Assembly (NCBI GenBank): GCA_012031225.1
Contig: JAAUTZ010000026.1
Location: forward strand, 1 to 39,957
Reading direction: 5' to 3'
Source of the DNA: Chloroflexaceae bacterium
GTDB lineage: Bacteria > Chloroflexota > Chloroflexia > Chloroflexales > Chloroflexaceae
DNA length: 39,957 nucleotides
In this document: piece by piece, positions 31,516-39,957 of the stretch
How positions within the stretch are numbered: the first letter of the stretch is position 1
Layout of the letters: each line of letters starts with the position of its first letter
Translations under genes and position numbers: made by a program
The notes under the pieces: model-generated
Database searches by the model: none
What the model saw: only the letters and a program-made list of their open reading frames with translations
What the model was told of the DNA's origin: nothing

Positions 31516-33663
31516 GTGCGGCAACGTTACGGGGAGCGGCAGCGTGCGTTCGCCGATCCCTACCTAGTGCCTACCTACGCGCTAGTCCTGTTGCTGGCTG
31601 CGGTGCTAGCGGCGTGTGCGGCTCCTGTCTCACCGCCTGCCGCGCCTGCGCCATCGCCGGTTGCGCTTCGCCTGCACACCAACCAAGCGGGCGTGCAACG
31701 GCTCAGTGCCGCCGAATTAGCCGCGCACGGCATGCCCGCCCCGCAGGATCCGGCGGCGCAGTGGCACTTGCACTGGCGCGGCAAGCCCCACCCGCTCCTG
31801 ATCGCGGCTGATGCGCTGTATTGGTATGTGCCTGCCCACGCCCTGCCCGATGCGATCTACCTGCTTGAAGCGCAACCACCACCCGTAATTGTCACGCTGC
31901 CGCCGCTTGCGCTGCCCGTGCCCGATCCGCGCCACACCCGCCCGCTGCCCACGCTGCCGCCGGATGCCGCCCATGCCACGGTTGAATATGCCCCCGCCGC
32001 CGTGTACGATTCGCTCGTGCCACTTGGGGTAGGCGATGCGTGGCTGGGGCAGCGCATGCTCGCGCCACACACCGAAGCAATCCCGCTAACATTGGCTGAG
32101 CCATTGCCCGCATCCGCCCAGCTTGCGCTAGGAGTGTGGGGCAATAGCAGGGCCCCGATCTCGCCCGCCCATCTCTTGCAAGTGCGCCTGAATGGGCAAG
32201 CACTCGGCACGCTGGCGTGGGATGGGCAAGCCTACTATACCGCCACGCTCGCCATTCCGGCAGGGGGGCTACGCGACGGCGTGAATCAACTGGAGCTAGA
32301 GCTACCCGCAGATCGCCCGCTCGATGTGCAGCAGCTTGATTGGCTCGTGCTCGATTATGCCCGCCCCCTGCGCCCCATCGCCGAACAGCTAACATGGTCT
32401 GCCTACCTTGCCCCGCAGCCCAGCGATGGCTGGCACTCGGCGCAGGTGCAGGTGTTTGCGCTAGAGCCTACCAGCGCGTTCCTCACCGCCACCGCCACCC
32501 TCACCCCGACGCAGGGGCGCATCACCCTGAGCAGCACCGCCGCGCCGCGCCATGTGGCGATTGGCAGCGATGGCTGGCAGCCGGTGCAGATCACCCCGAT
32601 CACCGCCGCCCAGCGCAGTATCGGCCCGCAAGCTGGAGCCGACTATCTCGTGATCGGTGCCGAGCCGCTCCTCGCCGAACTCACGCCCCTGCTTGATCTG
32701 CACCGCGCTCACGGCTTGCAGGTGCAGACCCTCACGACGGCGCAGGTCTTCAATCAGATTGCTTCCGGCACGCCCGATCCGGCGGCCGTGCGGGCCCTGC
32801 TGCAACACGCCGCCGCGACATGGCAACCACCGCCGCGCTACGTGCTGCTGGTCGGCGATGCCACCTACGATCCGGTGGGCTACACCGCCCCTCCGCCCGC
32901 TTTTGCCCTGCCGGGCGCAGACGTGTACACGCGCTACGGCGGGCGGACCATTAGCGACGTGCCGCTTGCCGATCTGAATGGGGATCGCCGCCCCGATCTG
33001 GCAATCGGGCGCATCCCCGCCACTACCCCGCAACAGGTGCAGGTGTGGCTCGCCAAGCTGCTCGCCCATGCCGCCCAGCCTGCCGCGCTGCAATCGGCGT
33101 TGCTGGTAGTGGATGGGCAAGAGCCGCGTTTCGAGCGGGATGCCCTGCTATTTGCCGCGCCTTTTGCCGCCACTCCCGCTGTGCCGCGTTTTGTTGTGGC
33201 TCGTTCGCCCGCCGATGCCACCACCGTGCAAGTAGACCTCAGCACCCAGCCCCAGCTTGTTGCCTACTTTGGGCACGGCAGCGTAACCCAGTGGGGGCAG
33301 GCGGGCTTGCTCACCACCGCCACCGCTGCCGCGCTCCCCGCTCCGCCCGCCCACCTAATGCTGCACTTCACCTGCCTAACCGGACTGTTCCACCACCCCC
33401 AACAGGAGACCCTCGCCGAAGTGTTGCTGTGGCATCCCGCTGGCGGCAGCCTTGCCCTGCTTGCCCCCACTAGCCTAACATTGCCTGATGATCAGGCGTG
33501 GCTGGCGGGCACCCTCGCTCGCACCCTGACAAGCGATCCAGAGGTGCGGGTTGGCGATGCGTTGCTCAGTGCGTGGCGGCAACTCTCGCCCCAACAGGCT
33601 GGTACACTTGAAGTGTTAGAGACCTTCGTCCTGCTCGGCGATCCAGCCATGCGGGTGTGGTAG
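31516..33663 (+). CDS. second C25 cysteine peptidase, predicted lipoprotein
   Basis: The 715-residue product begins at GTG 31516, with a hydrophobic segment and lipobox (LLLAAVLAAC, Cys about 34), so it is predicted to be lipid-anchored. A region with beta-sandwich-like pieces precedes the C25 domain (from about 375). That domain has ADYLVIGAEPLLAELTPL, YVLLVGDATYDPVGY and DLAIGRIPATTP, His587 in YFGHGSV and Cys620 in HFTCLTGLF. Their spacing, 33, matches the family. It ends LLGDPAMRVW and lacks the LPLV tail, unlike its secreted neighbours. An anchored C25 enzyme beside tailed proteins could be a processing enzyme (hypothesis). A GTG at 31567 is an alternative start. It follows the Fn3 gene by 10 bases. 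Confidence 0.78.
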   Translation: MRQRYGERQRAFADPYLVPTYALVLLLAAVLAACAAPVSPPAAPAPSPVALRLHTNQAGVQRLSAAELAAHGMPAPQDPAAQWHLHWRGKPHPLLIAADALYWYVPAHALPDAIYLLEAQPPPVIVTLPPLALPVPDPRHTRPLPTLPPDAAHATVEYAPAAVYDSLVPLGVGDAWLGQRMLAPHTEAIPLTLAEPLPASAQLALGVWGNSRAPISPAHLLQVRLNGQALGTLAWDGQAYYTATLAIPAGGLRDGVNQLELELPADRPLDVQQLDWLVLDYARPLRPIAEQLTWSAYLAPQPSDGWHSAQVQVFALEPTSAFLTATATLTPTQGRITLSSTAAPRHVAIGSDGWQPVQITPITAAQRSIGPQAGADYLVIGAEPLLAELTPLLDLHRAHGLQVQTLTTAQVFNQIASGTPDPAAVRALLQHAAATWQPPPRYVLLVGDATYDPVGYTAPPPAFALPGADVYTRYGGRTISDVPLADLNGDRRPDLAIGRIPATTPQQVQVWLAKLLAHAAQPAALQSALLVVDGQEPRFERDALLFAAPFAATPAVPRFVVARSPADATTVQVDLSTQPQLVAYFGHGSVTQWGQAGLLTTATAAALPAPPAHLMLHFTCLTGLFHHPQQETLAEVLLWHPAGGSLALLAPTSLTLPDDQAWLAGTLARTLTSDPEVRVGDALLSAWRQLSPQQAGTLEVLETFVLLGDPAMRVW

Positions 33664-33841
33664 GTAGGCGATTACACACTGTCACTGTTGCACAGGAGTA
33701 GCAGCTATTGTTTTGTGTATATAATCCAGATAAAACCGATAGCCGTTGCTAGATTTTATCCATAATCTATGGTATGGTATCTATATCATACATATAGTCG
33801 CATTCTAATGGTTATGATAACGTATTCGTGGAGTATGCCCC
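33664..33841 (+). promoter_or_regulatory. AT-rich regulatory region before the c-di-GMP sensor gene
   Basis: This 178-base gap is markedly richer in A+T than its surroundings. It holds TATAAT at 33720-33725 and an alternative TATGAT at 33813-33818. Inverted repeats are GATAAAA/TTTTATC (33729-33735 with 33754-33760), GTATG/CATAC (33772-33776 with 33787-33791), and the palindrome GTTAT-G-ATAAC (33811-33821). GGAG at 33830-33833 precedes the GTG at 33842. Several operators or one complex switch are possible. No gene is seen in it. Confidence 0.55.
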
Positions 33842-36800
33842 GTGCAATCACCCGATGATCCTCAGAGCGGCATGCCGTCACTCCCAACCCATCCTATGGC
33901 GGCGCAATCACTCCCAGCCGTGAATCCTGCCGATCCACGGCTTACAAGCCTCATACGCCTGACAGAACAGCTCGCGGATGCGGTGCTGCTGGCCGATCTG
34001 CACGGCACAATTCTCTACGCCAATGCTGCCTGTCATACCCTACTCGGCTGTGAAGGCTCGCTTGTGGGCATCATGTTGCAGCAGCTCCACGCAGATCCAC
34101 CTGAGCTGATTGAGCAGATGGTTCGCCATGTGCAGCAACACCAAACGTGGCACGGCTCCTGCACCTATCGCTGCAAGGCGGGCAAGCTCATTCACGCACA
34201 CGCCGCCGTGACATTGCTCTCCACGAGCGCGGACACCCCGCCCGTGCTGGGCTATCACATCAGCAATACCAGCGAACGACTGCGCGTAGATGAAGCCTTG
34301 CGCGAAGCGCATGCCGCACTTGCCCAACGGGTGCAAGAACGCGAGCGTGCTACGACCCGCACTGCTACCCTGCTGCAATCCAAAATTGACGAACTGCGCC
34401 ACACGCAGCACGAATTGCGGAGTAGCGAGAACCGCCAACGTACCCTGCTCAATGCGCTGCCGGACGCACTGTTTATGCTCACGGCAGAAGGGCAAATCGA
34501 GGATGCCCACATCCCCCCCGAATATGCGCTACCGCCCGCCCACACCCTCGTTGGGCAGCCGCTCACGGCCTTGATCGCTGATCCGGCTACGGCAACCCAA
34601 CTGCGCCAGTGTTTCCAGCAGGTTCTTTATATGGGCCAGATCGGCTTGTTTGAATACCGCACGACGATGCTAACCAGCGAACACTTCTATGAGGCGCGGA
34701 TTGTGCCCGCTAGCCCAACCCATGTGCTGATGCTGATCCGGGATATTACGGGGCAACGGGCGGTCGAGAAAGACCTCGCCCGCTTCTTTGTACTCTCCCC
34801 CGACCTGCTGATCGTGGTTGGCGATGATGCCGAGATTAAGCACTGCAATGCCGCTTGGCACGACTTGATGGGCTACCCAGAAGCCTTTCTGATCGGGAAA
34901 CGCACCCTCGATTTCATCCATCCCGAAGATACGGTGGCCGCACTTCAGATGGCCCACATGATCCGCGATGGCAACGTTGCCAATGGCATCGAATACCGCT
35001 TTCGGCACGCCGATGGCAGCTATCGCTGGCTGCGCTGGAGTGCGATCAGTGATTCCGATACGTACCTGATCCACGCTATCGCCCGCGATATTACGCTTGA
35101 GAAACAGGCTACGCTCCTCAGCGATGTGCTCTCGGAGGCGATCCAGCAAACCACTGACGCGGTGCTGATTATCAAAGTCACCCACATTCCCTCCGCCCCG
35201 CCGCGCCTGACGATGCAGTTTGCCAATGTGCTGTTCCAGCAGCTCACGGGCTACGCCCCCAAAACACTCCACCACGAAGCCTTGCACGCCCTGCAAAGCC
35301 TGTGGGGGGCAGACTTTGAGGCGCAGCTTGAAGCTCTCTGCACCCAACTCAACCCGACCGAACAGCAGGGCACGCTCACCATGCAGATTGACATGGCGAT
35401 CCGCTACTTCGTAGATTGGCGGTGTGTGCCCCTGCTCGACTATCAAGGCGTGGTGCAACACATGATCCTGCGCCTGCACAACGTTACCCCCTACATCCGC
35501 GCCCACCGCTTGGCAGTCGAGCAACTCGAAGTCCTCGAAGCTCTTGTGCGCGGCGACGAACTGACGCTCGTCTTGAGCCGCATCGCTACCCTGATCGAGC
35601 GGCACATTCCCCAATCGCGCACCGTCTTGCAGATCATTGCCAGTGGCAAGGTGGTGCAACGGGCCGCCCCGCGCCTGCCGCAAGCCTACTCAAATGAAAT
35701 CCGGCAACACTTCCCCATGCTTTATCACGACGTTGAGCGTCAGCCCGTGCCCGGTACGCCGTGTGCCGCCGCCCTCGCCCAACGCCAAACCGTGCTGGTG
35801 GAGAATATTGTTGAGAGCCACGCTTGGCCCATCTGGCGCAAAGTTGCCCTGCGCTATGACCTTCATGCCTGCTGGACGGCTCCAATCCTGCATGCCGATG
35901 GCTCGGCAGTTGGGGTAATTGTTGTCTACAGTACCAGTCCCGGCCAGCCTGATTCTGATGATCTGGCGTTGCTCGCAACTGCCCGCTACCTCACAACGCT
36001 GGCCGTAGATCGGCTCTTCCTGAATGAGCAGATTTCGTACCAGAGCCACCACGATAGCCTAACCGGATTGCTCAATCGGGCTGGCTTTGAGCAGGCGGTA
36101 CAGCATGTGCTTGAACACAACCGCGCCCGCCAACACGCCGTAGTGTTGGGCATCATCAACCTTGATCGCTTCAAGCAGATCAACAGTGTGCTTGGGCATC
36201 AAGCGGGCGATATGCTGATCAATCTGGTTGCCCAACGCCTGCGCGCGATTACCGAGCCACGCGGGATCCTTGCCCGCCTGAGCGGGGATGAATTCGCGCT
36301 GCTGTTGCCACAGGCATCTAATCCAGCCGATGCCCTGCGGATTGCCCAGCATCTGCTCGACGCGCTGCGTAGCCCGTTTACCCTCGATGCGTTTGAACTC
36401 ATCATCACCGCCAGCATTGGCTTGAGCTTTGCGCCCAGCGATGCCGATACCGTGAGTGGACTGTTGCAATGTGCAGATCGGGCAATGACCCGTGCCAAAG
36501 CCAATGGCGCGAATCAGGTGGTGCAGTTTACGCCGGAGATGAGTGCCCTAGCCCGCGAACGGCTAGAGCTAGAGCAGCAACTGCATATCGCCTTGCAGAA
36601 CAACGAGTTGCTGCTTTACTATCAGCCCCAGTGGGATATGCAGAGCGGTGCGCTGTATGGCGTGGAAGCCCTGATCCGCTGGCAACATCCGGTACGTGGG
36701 CTACTCGCGGCGGGGCAGTTCCTGCCCGTCGCTGAAGCGGGCGGGCTAACCTTTGCCATTGGCTCGTGGGTGCTACAGGAGGCCCTGCGCCAAGCGGCGG

Positions 36801-37402
36801 CGTGGTATGCATCTGGGTATCCGTTGCGGATGGGGGTGAACGTCTCGGCGGCGCAACTGCTCCACCCCAATTTCATTCAGAGCCTTGAGGAGATGCTCAA
36901 CCGCTATCGCCTGCCCGCCGAGCTGATTGAACTGGAGCTGATCGAAAGCACCGCCCTGCAAGATCACGCGACGGGCGCACAACGCCTGCGCGACGTGCGT
37001 GCGCTGGGCATCCGCATTGCCATTGACGATTTCGGCACGGGCTACTCCTCCCTTGCCTACCTACAACGCTTGCATGTAGATAGCCTCAAGATTGACCGCT
37101 CCTTCGTAGATGCGCTTGGCAGTCCGAGTGCTACCCCTAGCGATACCGTGCCGCTGGTGCAGACGATCATCTCGCTCGCGCACAACTTCCGCCTGACGGT
37201 AGTGGCCGAAGGCGTAGAGACCAAGCACCAACTCGACTTCTTGCAGCGTGCGGGCTGCGAAGTGGTACAGGGCTTCCTCACGGGCAAGCCCATGCCCACC
37301 CATGCCCTCACCGCCATGCTGCACCAATCGCCGTGTATGCCCCACTACCATACCACTACCAACGGTAACAATGGGCATGCTGGCGCGAACGTCAACCGCT
37401 GA
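33842..37402 (+). CDS. multi-PAS/GAF GGDEF-EAL c-di-GMP protein (SGDEF variant)
   Basis: The 1186-residue cytosolic protein has PAS-like domains (about 35-145, 195-300, 310-425, 430-560), a coiled coil (about 150-195) and a GAF-like domain (about 575-740). A GGDEF domain (about 755-905) carries the site SGDEF (814-818) in place of GGDEF. An EAL domain (about 920-1165) has EAL (942-944), NVSAAQL, ELIEST, DDFGTGYSSL (D1062, D1063) and AEGVET. The EAL residues look complete, so c-di-GMP hydrolysis is likely; the S for G swap leaves cyclase activity uncertain, and no RxxD inhibitory site is seen. No membrane segment. The GTG start and AT-rich leader suggest regulated expression. c-di-GMP could control surface or biofilm genes, which abound nearby, but this link is inference. 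Confidence 0.92.
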   Translation: MQSPDDPQSGMPSLPTHPMAAQSLPAVNPADPRLTSLIRLTEQLADAVLLADLHGTILYANAACHTLLGCEGSLVGIMLQQLHADPPELIEQMVRHVQQHQTWHGSCTYRCKAGKLIHAHAAVTLLSTSADTPPVLGYHISNTSERLRVDEALREAHAALAQRVQERERATTRTATLLQSKIDELRHTQHELRSSENRQRTLLNALPDALFMLTAEGQIEDAHIPPEYALPPAHTLVGQPLTALIADPATATQLRQCFQQVLYMGQIGLFEYRTTMLTSEHFYEARIVPASPTHVLMLIRDITGQRAVEKDLARFFVLSPDLLIVVGDDAEIKHCNAAWHDLMGYPEAFLIGKRTLDFIHPEDTVAALQMAHMIRDGNVANGIEYRFRHADGSYRWLRWSAISDSDTYLIHAIARDITLEKQATLLSDVLSEAIQQTTDAVLIIKVTHIPSAPPRLTMQFANVLFQQLTGYAPKTLHHEALHALQSLWGADFEAQLEALCTQLNPTEQQGTLTMQIDMAIRYFVDWRCVPLLDYQGVVQHMILRLHNVTPYIRAHRLAVEQLEVLEALVRGDELTLVLSRIATLIERHIPQSRTVLQIIASGKVVQRAAPRLPQAYSNEIRQHFPMLYHDVERQPVPGTPCAAALAQRQTVLVENIVESHAWPIWRKVALRYDLHACWTAPILHADGSAVGVIVVYSTSPGQPDSDDLALLATARYLTTLAVDRLFLNEQISYQSHHDSLTGLLNRAGFEQAVQHVLEHNRARQHAVVLGIINLDRFKQINSVLGHQAGDMLINLVAQRLRAITEPRGILARLSGDEFALLLPQASNPADALRIAQHLLDALRSPFTLDAFELIITASIGLSFAPSDADTVSGLLQCADRAMTRAKANGANQVVQFTPEMSALARERLELEQQLHIALQNNELLLYYQPQWDMQSGALYGVEALIRWQHPVRGLLAAGQFLPVAEAGGLTFAIGSWVLQEALRQAAAWYASGYPLRMGVNVSAAQLLHPNFIQSLEEMLNRYRLPAELIELELIESTALQDHATGAQRLRDVRALGIRIAIDDFGTGYSSLAYLQRLHVDSLKIDRSFVDALGSPSATPSDTVPLVQTIISLAHNFRLTVVAEGVETKHQLDFLQRAGCEVVQGFLTGKPMPTHALTAMLHQSPCMPHYHTTTNGNNGHAGANVNR

Positions 37403-37426
37403 GCCTGTACTGAATACCTGATGATC

Positions 37427-37435
37427 TGCTACACT
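37427..37435 (+). promoter_or_regulatory. extended -10 promoter of the unknown 161-residue gene
   Basis: TGC-TACACT about 52 bases before the ATG at 37487. No good -35. Confidence 0.45.
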
Positions 37436-37486
37436 AGATCCAACTCAAGCACATCGCTATCACACGTTATACGGGCGGAGGCAACA

Positions 37487-37972
37487 ATGGCAGCAGTTCG
37501 GTATGTGATCCGGCGTTGGTCAGACGGCTCTGGTGATACCGCCCCTGAGAATCGTATTGTCCACATCTGTGAGACGCTCAGCCGGAGCGAGGCGTGGATG
37601 CAAGCCCACGATTTCCACTACAACGGCAACGAGTATGTCCACGCCAACAGGGGGCAACGGGCAATGTTTTTTCCTGTGCCCGAAGCCCGGGTGCAACTGC
37701 TTGAGCGGGCCATCGGCAAGTATATCACGCTCGTTGCCGAAGTGCCCCTGCTCGATGCCGAAGGGATCCTCGACTATGATCCAGAGTACTACCGCTACGC
37801 GCTCGGTGGGCGGCAGTATGATCCCCACGGCACAGTGGTGGCGGGCTTCCACCTGCGTTTCACCGTGTTGGATGTGGTGACAATTACCGAGGAGCTAGGC
37901 ACATTCACCATCGGCTTGCTGCAACCAGCTCGGCGCACATGGTTCTGTGCGCCCGGCGCACCCACCGCTTAA
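37487..37972 (+). CDS. unknown 161-residue protein
   Basis: I do not recognise this protein. It has no signal peptide or membrane segment and is mixed alpha/beta with many aromatics: AVRYVIRRWSDGSG, AHDFHYNGNEYVHANRG, LERAIGKYITLVAEVPLL, DYDPEYYRYALGGRQYDPHG and AGFHLRFTVLDVVTITEEL. The ATG at 37487 has GGAGG (37477-37481) five bases before it, and an extended -10 lies upstream, so it is probably a real, separately transcribed gene. The upstream ATG at 37421 lies before the promoter and is rejected. A conserved lineage-specific family is possible. Confidence 0.65.
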   Translation: MAAVRYVIRRWSDGSGDTAPENRIVHICETLSRSEAWMQAHDFHYNGNEYVHANRGQRAMFFPVPEARVQLLERAIGKYITLVAEVPLLDAEGILDYDPEYYRYALGGRQYDPHGTVVAGFHLRFTVLDVVTITEELGTFTIGLLQPARRTWFCAPGAPTA

Positions 37973-37982
37973 TGCCGAGCGT

Positions 37983-37996
37983 GGGCGATGTCGCCC
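37983..37996. terminator. short palindromic hairpin after the 161-residue gene
   Basis: GGGCGA-TG-TCGCCC directly after the stop. No U-tract, so weak as a terminator by itself. Confidence 0.35.
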
Positions 37997-38023
37997 GGCA
38001 GCACCTCATAATGTAATCTTTTG

Positions 38024-38063
38024 TAACGTGCCCGCTCCGAATTGGGTGGGGCAGCGGGCGTTA
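38024..38063. terminator. imperfect hairpin upstream of the clan-A hydrolase gene
   Basis: TAACG-CCCGCT pairs with AGCGGGCGTTA across a 16-base loop, with a 2-base bulge (TG) on the left. It lies 52 bases after the previous stop and 92 bases before the next start. It could be a terminator or part of the hydrolase leader. Confidence 0.4.
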
Positions 38064-38154
38064 TATACGGCAGTGACTGGGCCGAACGGATGCGGCACAG
38101 TGACGATCCTCATCAAGCCACGGATTCGTATTGGAGACAGGCGAAGGAGACATT

Positions 38155-39957
38155 ATGAAGTTCTATCGTTCTACAGTTTGGCTACTCGGATTGTTTGTGC
38201 TTGCCACCCTGCTGCCCGTGCTGGGCACCCTGCCGAGCGTGCCGCCAGTTGCGGCCCAAGCGGGGCAATCAGCCTTTGGGGTGAATAGCCATATTGCGAC
38301 GCGGCACGGCGACTATGACCGCATGCATACCGCGTTGCAAGTTCTCGGCGATACGAACCTCGGCTGGGCTCGTGAGGAGTTCCAGTGGGGGCAGGTGAGC
38401 CGCAACCGCGACGGTACGTATGATTGGGGGATGCTGGATCGGGTCATCAACGATCTGCATAATCGCGGCATCAATATCATTGGGCTGCTCAACGATGATC
38501 CGGCGGCAGGCCCGCCACGCGGCGAGCGGCTGCTCGGCTTCGTCAACTTTGCCGAAGCTGCCGCCACCCGCTACAAAGGCAAAGTGCGCCATTGGGAGAT
38601 TTGGAATGAGCCGGAGAACCCGCTCTACTGGGGTGGAGTGCCCAATGCGGGGGAGTATACGCAACTGCTGGTTGCCACCTCGCGCCGCATCAGGGCCGTT
38701 GATCCCACCGCCCAAATCCTGAGTGCCGGCATCGTTCCGGTCAATTTCGGCTTCCTGCGCGACATCCACGCCAATGGTGGCTGGGATGCGTTTGACATTC
38801 TGGCGGTGCATCCGTATGTAGACCCCTTCACGCCCGAAACCGGACAGATCGGCGATGGCGGTGATCTGGCGAAGGTGCAGCTACTCAATGCCCAATTCGG
38901 CGCAAAGCCGATCTGGGCGACGGAGTACGGCTGGTCTACGGGCCATGCAGATCGCACGCCGAACACGGTCAACCCTGATACGCAAGCGGCCTACCTGATT
39001 CGGGGAGCCGCGCTGCTGCAAGCGGCTGGTGTAGAGAAGGTCATATGGTACAAGTTTAAGGATGAAAACCCGCGCAACAATGAGTATGGCTTGATCGGGC
39101 ACGGCTCTGGGCGCACCGATATGTTTGCCCAGAAGGTGGCCTACAGTGCCTTTCGCACCCTGAACCAGCAGCTTGCCAATACGGGCAACGCCACTGCCCT
39201 CACGATTGGCAGCGAGGGGGTGGTGCTGGATTTTGAGCAAGCCCGCGAGTGGGCCTCCTCCGATCCGCGTCGCGGCACGCTCGGCGCAAGCACCGCACGG
39301 GCGTATGCCGGGCGATCCGCAGGCGAGTTGCGCTACGACTTTTTCGATCCGGGCGGCAACGATTTCGTGGGCTTGAACCTGCGCCAGCCGATCCGCATTA
39401 CCGGCAGCCCGGCCCAGCTCGGTGTGTGGGTCTCTGGCAATGGCAGCGGGCACGAGCTGTTGATTGCGCTGCGTGATGCACAGGGCGAGATCCTCAAATT
39501 CCGGCTCGGCGTGGTTGGCGTGGGCGACGAGTGGCGGTTCCTCTCTACGCCAATCAATGGCACGGTAGAGGGTTGGCGGTGCGAGAGCGGCTGTGCCAAC
39601 TTGCGCCTCGACTTCCCGGCCGAGATTGTCGCCTTCTTGCTCGATGACAACCCCAACTCCGAGACGGGTTCAGGCGTATTCTACCTAGATAACCTAACCG
39701 CCATGAACAGCGCACAAGGGGTACGCTTTGGGCAAGGCGACGAGGTGGTAGATGTGCTCTGGGCGTTGCAAGAGGGACAGGTGGTGCGCCTACCCACCAA
39801 TTCAGACGCGGCGCAGGTTGCCAATCTCTACAACGATCAGCGCACGGTGCAAGCCGAAAACAACCAAGTTGCCCTGACGCTCGGTAATGCGCCAATCTTT
39901 GTGCGCCACACGCCGCGCCCGCTTGCGGCGGAACCAGCCCCGCCCGCCCCGCCTGCG
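38155..39957 (+). CDS. secreted clan-A glycoside hydrolase (GH39/GH5-like), truncated by the window edge
   Basis: The reading frame is open from ATG 38155 to the last base (601 codons) without a stop, so the gene continues beyond the window. GAAGGAGA lies four bases before the ATG. A signal peptide (about 1-35, LLGLFVLATLLPVLGTLPSV, ending AAQA) is followed by a TIM-barrel domain (about 40-330). Its catalytic Glu residues are probably E152 in WEIWNEPE (acid/base) and E257 in ATEYGWST (nucleophile), and VIWYKFKDE marks a later strand. A beta-sandwich-like region and a Pro/Ala-rich stretch follow to the edge. Family members cut xylosides, mannosides or related glycans. An LPLV tail could lie outside the window. 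Confidence 0.85.
   Translation, partial: MKFYRSTVWLLGLFVLATLLPVLGTLPSVPPVAAQAGQSAFGVNSHIATRHGDYDRMHTALQVLGDTNLGWAREEFQWGQVSRNRDGTYDWGMLDRVINDLHNRGINIIGLLNDDPAAGPPRGERLLGFVNFAEAAATRYKGKVRHWEIWNEPENPLYWGGVPNAGEYTQLLVATSRRIRAVDPTAQILSAGIVPVNFGFLRDIHANGGWDAFDILAVHPYVDPFTPETGQIGDGGDLAKVQLLNAQFGAKPIWATEYGWSTGHADRTPNTVNPDTQAAYLIRGAALLQAAGVEKVIWYKFKDENPRNNEYGLIGHGSGRTDMFAQKVAYSAFRTLNQQLANTGNATALTIGSEGVVLDFEQAREWASSDPRRGTLGASTARAYAGRSAGELRYDFFDPGGNDFVGLNLRQPIRITGSPAQLGVWVSGNGSGHELLIALRDAQGEILKFRLGVVGVGDEWRFLSTPINGTVEGWRCESGCANLRLDFPAEIVAFLLDDNPNSETGSGVFYLDNLTAMNSAQGVRFGQGDEVVDVLWALQEGQVVRLPTNSDAAQVANLYNDQRTVQAENNQVALTLGNAPIFVRHTPRPLAAEPAPPAPPA

Noticed and set aside
26311-33663. Type IX secretion locus
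   Set aside because: PorU-like C25 peptidases are present, but no PorV, SprA, PorT, PorK or PorL-like genes and no typical T9SS C-terminal domains are seen.

Overview
The window looks like a chromosomal segment of a high-GC filamentous member of the Chloroflexota, most likely class Chloroflexia. This is inferred from protein character: a NurA-type nuclease, a BioY transporter, a DUF937 protein, large proline-rich secreted proteins, gingipain-type C25 peptidases, and secreted proteins that share a short (Y/L)LPLV(x)R tail. No 16S gene is present and no search could be run, so the taxon is an inference. Many promoters are of the extended -10 type (TGnTATACT or TGnTATAAT).

Left end (1-5173): a decayed conflict or defence-like patch. 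It holds the start of an Rpn-type nuclease gene, an ATP-binding (HATPase_c_4 type) regulator whose 3' end has run into the out-of-frame tail of another gene, a membrane-anchored chimera that keeps only a short STAND-like stub, and an apparently intact beta-class DNA methyltransferase fused to a PD-(D/E)XK nuclease domain. The chimera carries a frameshift near its 3' end.

Housekeeping middle (5174-18399): a DsbA/FrnE-type oxidoreductase, an M1 metallopeptidase lipoprotein, tRNA-Ser(CGA), a small coiled-coil protein with TlyA, an SH3-like membrane protein, a glycosyltransferase-Fmt operon with a perfect consensus promoter, an ABC exporter whose permease is a duplicated ABC-2 unit fused to a SpoIIM-like domain, BioY, NurA and a DUF937 protein.

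Surface and polysaccharide region (18507-23303, minus strand): GT2 glycosyltransferase, GH78-like alpha-rhamnosidase and a GH43-like five-bladed-propeller protein form a tightly overlapping operon; both hydrolase-like proteins are secreted and end in the LPLV tail. Divergent from it is nrdR, a membrane protein with a degenerate Mrr fold, and fabG, followed by a convergent DUF2237 gene.

Secreted C25 region (26311-33663, plus strand): an Ig-like/PPC surface protein with the LPLV motif directly after its signal peptide, a 78-residue peptide with a RiPP/lasso-like leader, a PorU-like C25 cysteine peptidase with LPLV tail, a small Fn3-like secreted protein with LPLV tail, and a second C25 peptidase that is a predicted lipoprotein without the tail. 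This is the best candidate for an undescribed system: a surface-display or processing cassette in which LPLV is a recognition tag. That role is a hypothesis.

Right end (33664-39957): an AT-rich regulatory region, a PAS/GAF/GGDEF/EAL c-di-GMP sensor, an unknown 161-residue protein and a truncated secreted clan-A glycoside hydrolase. No intergenic stretch exceeds about 300 bases.
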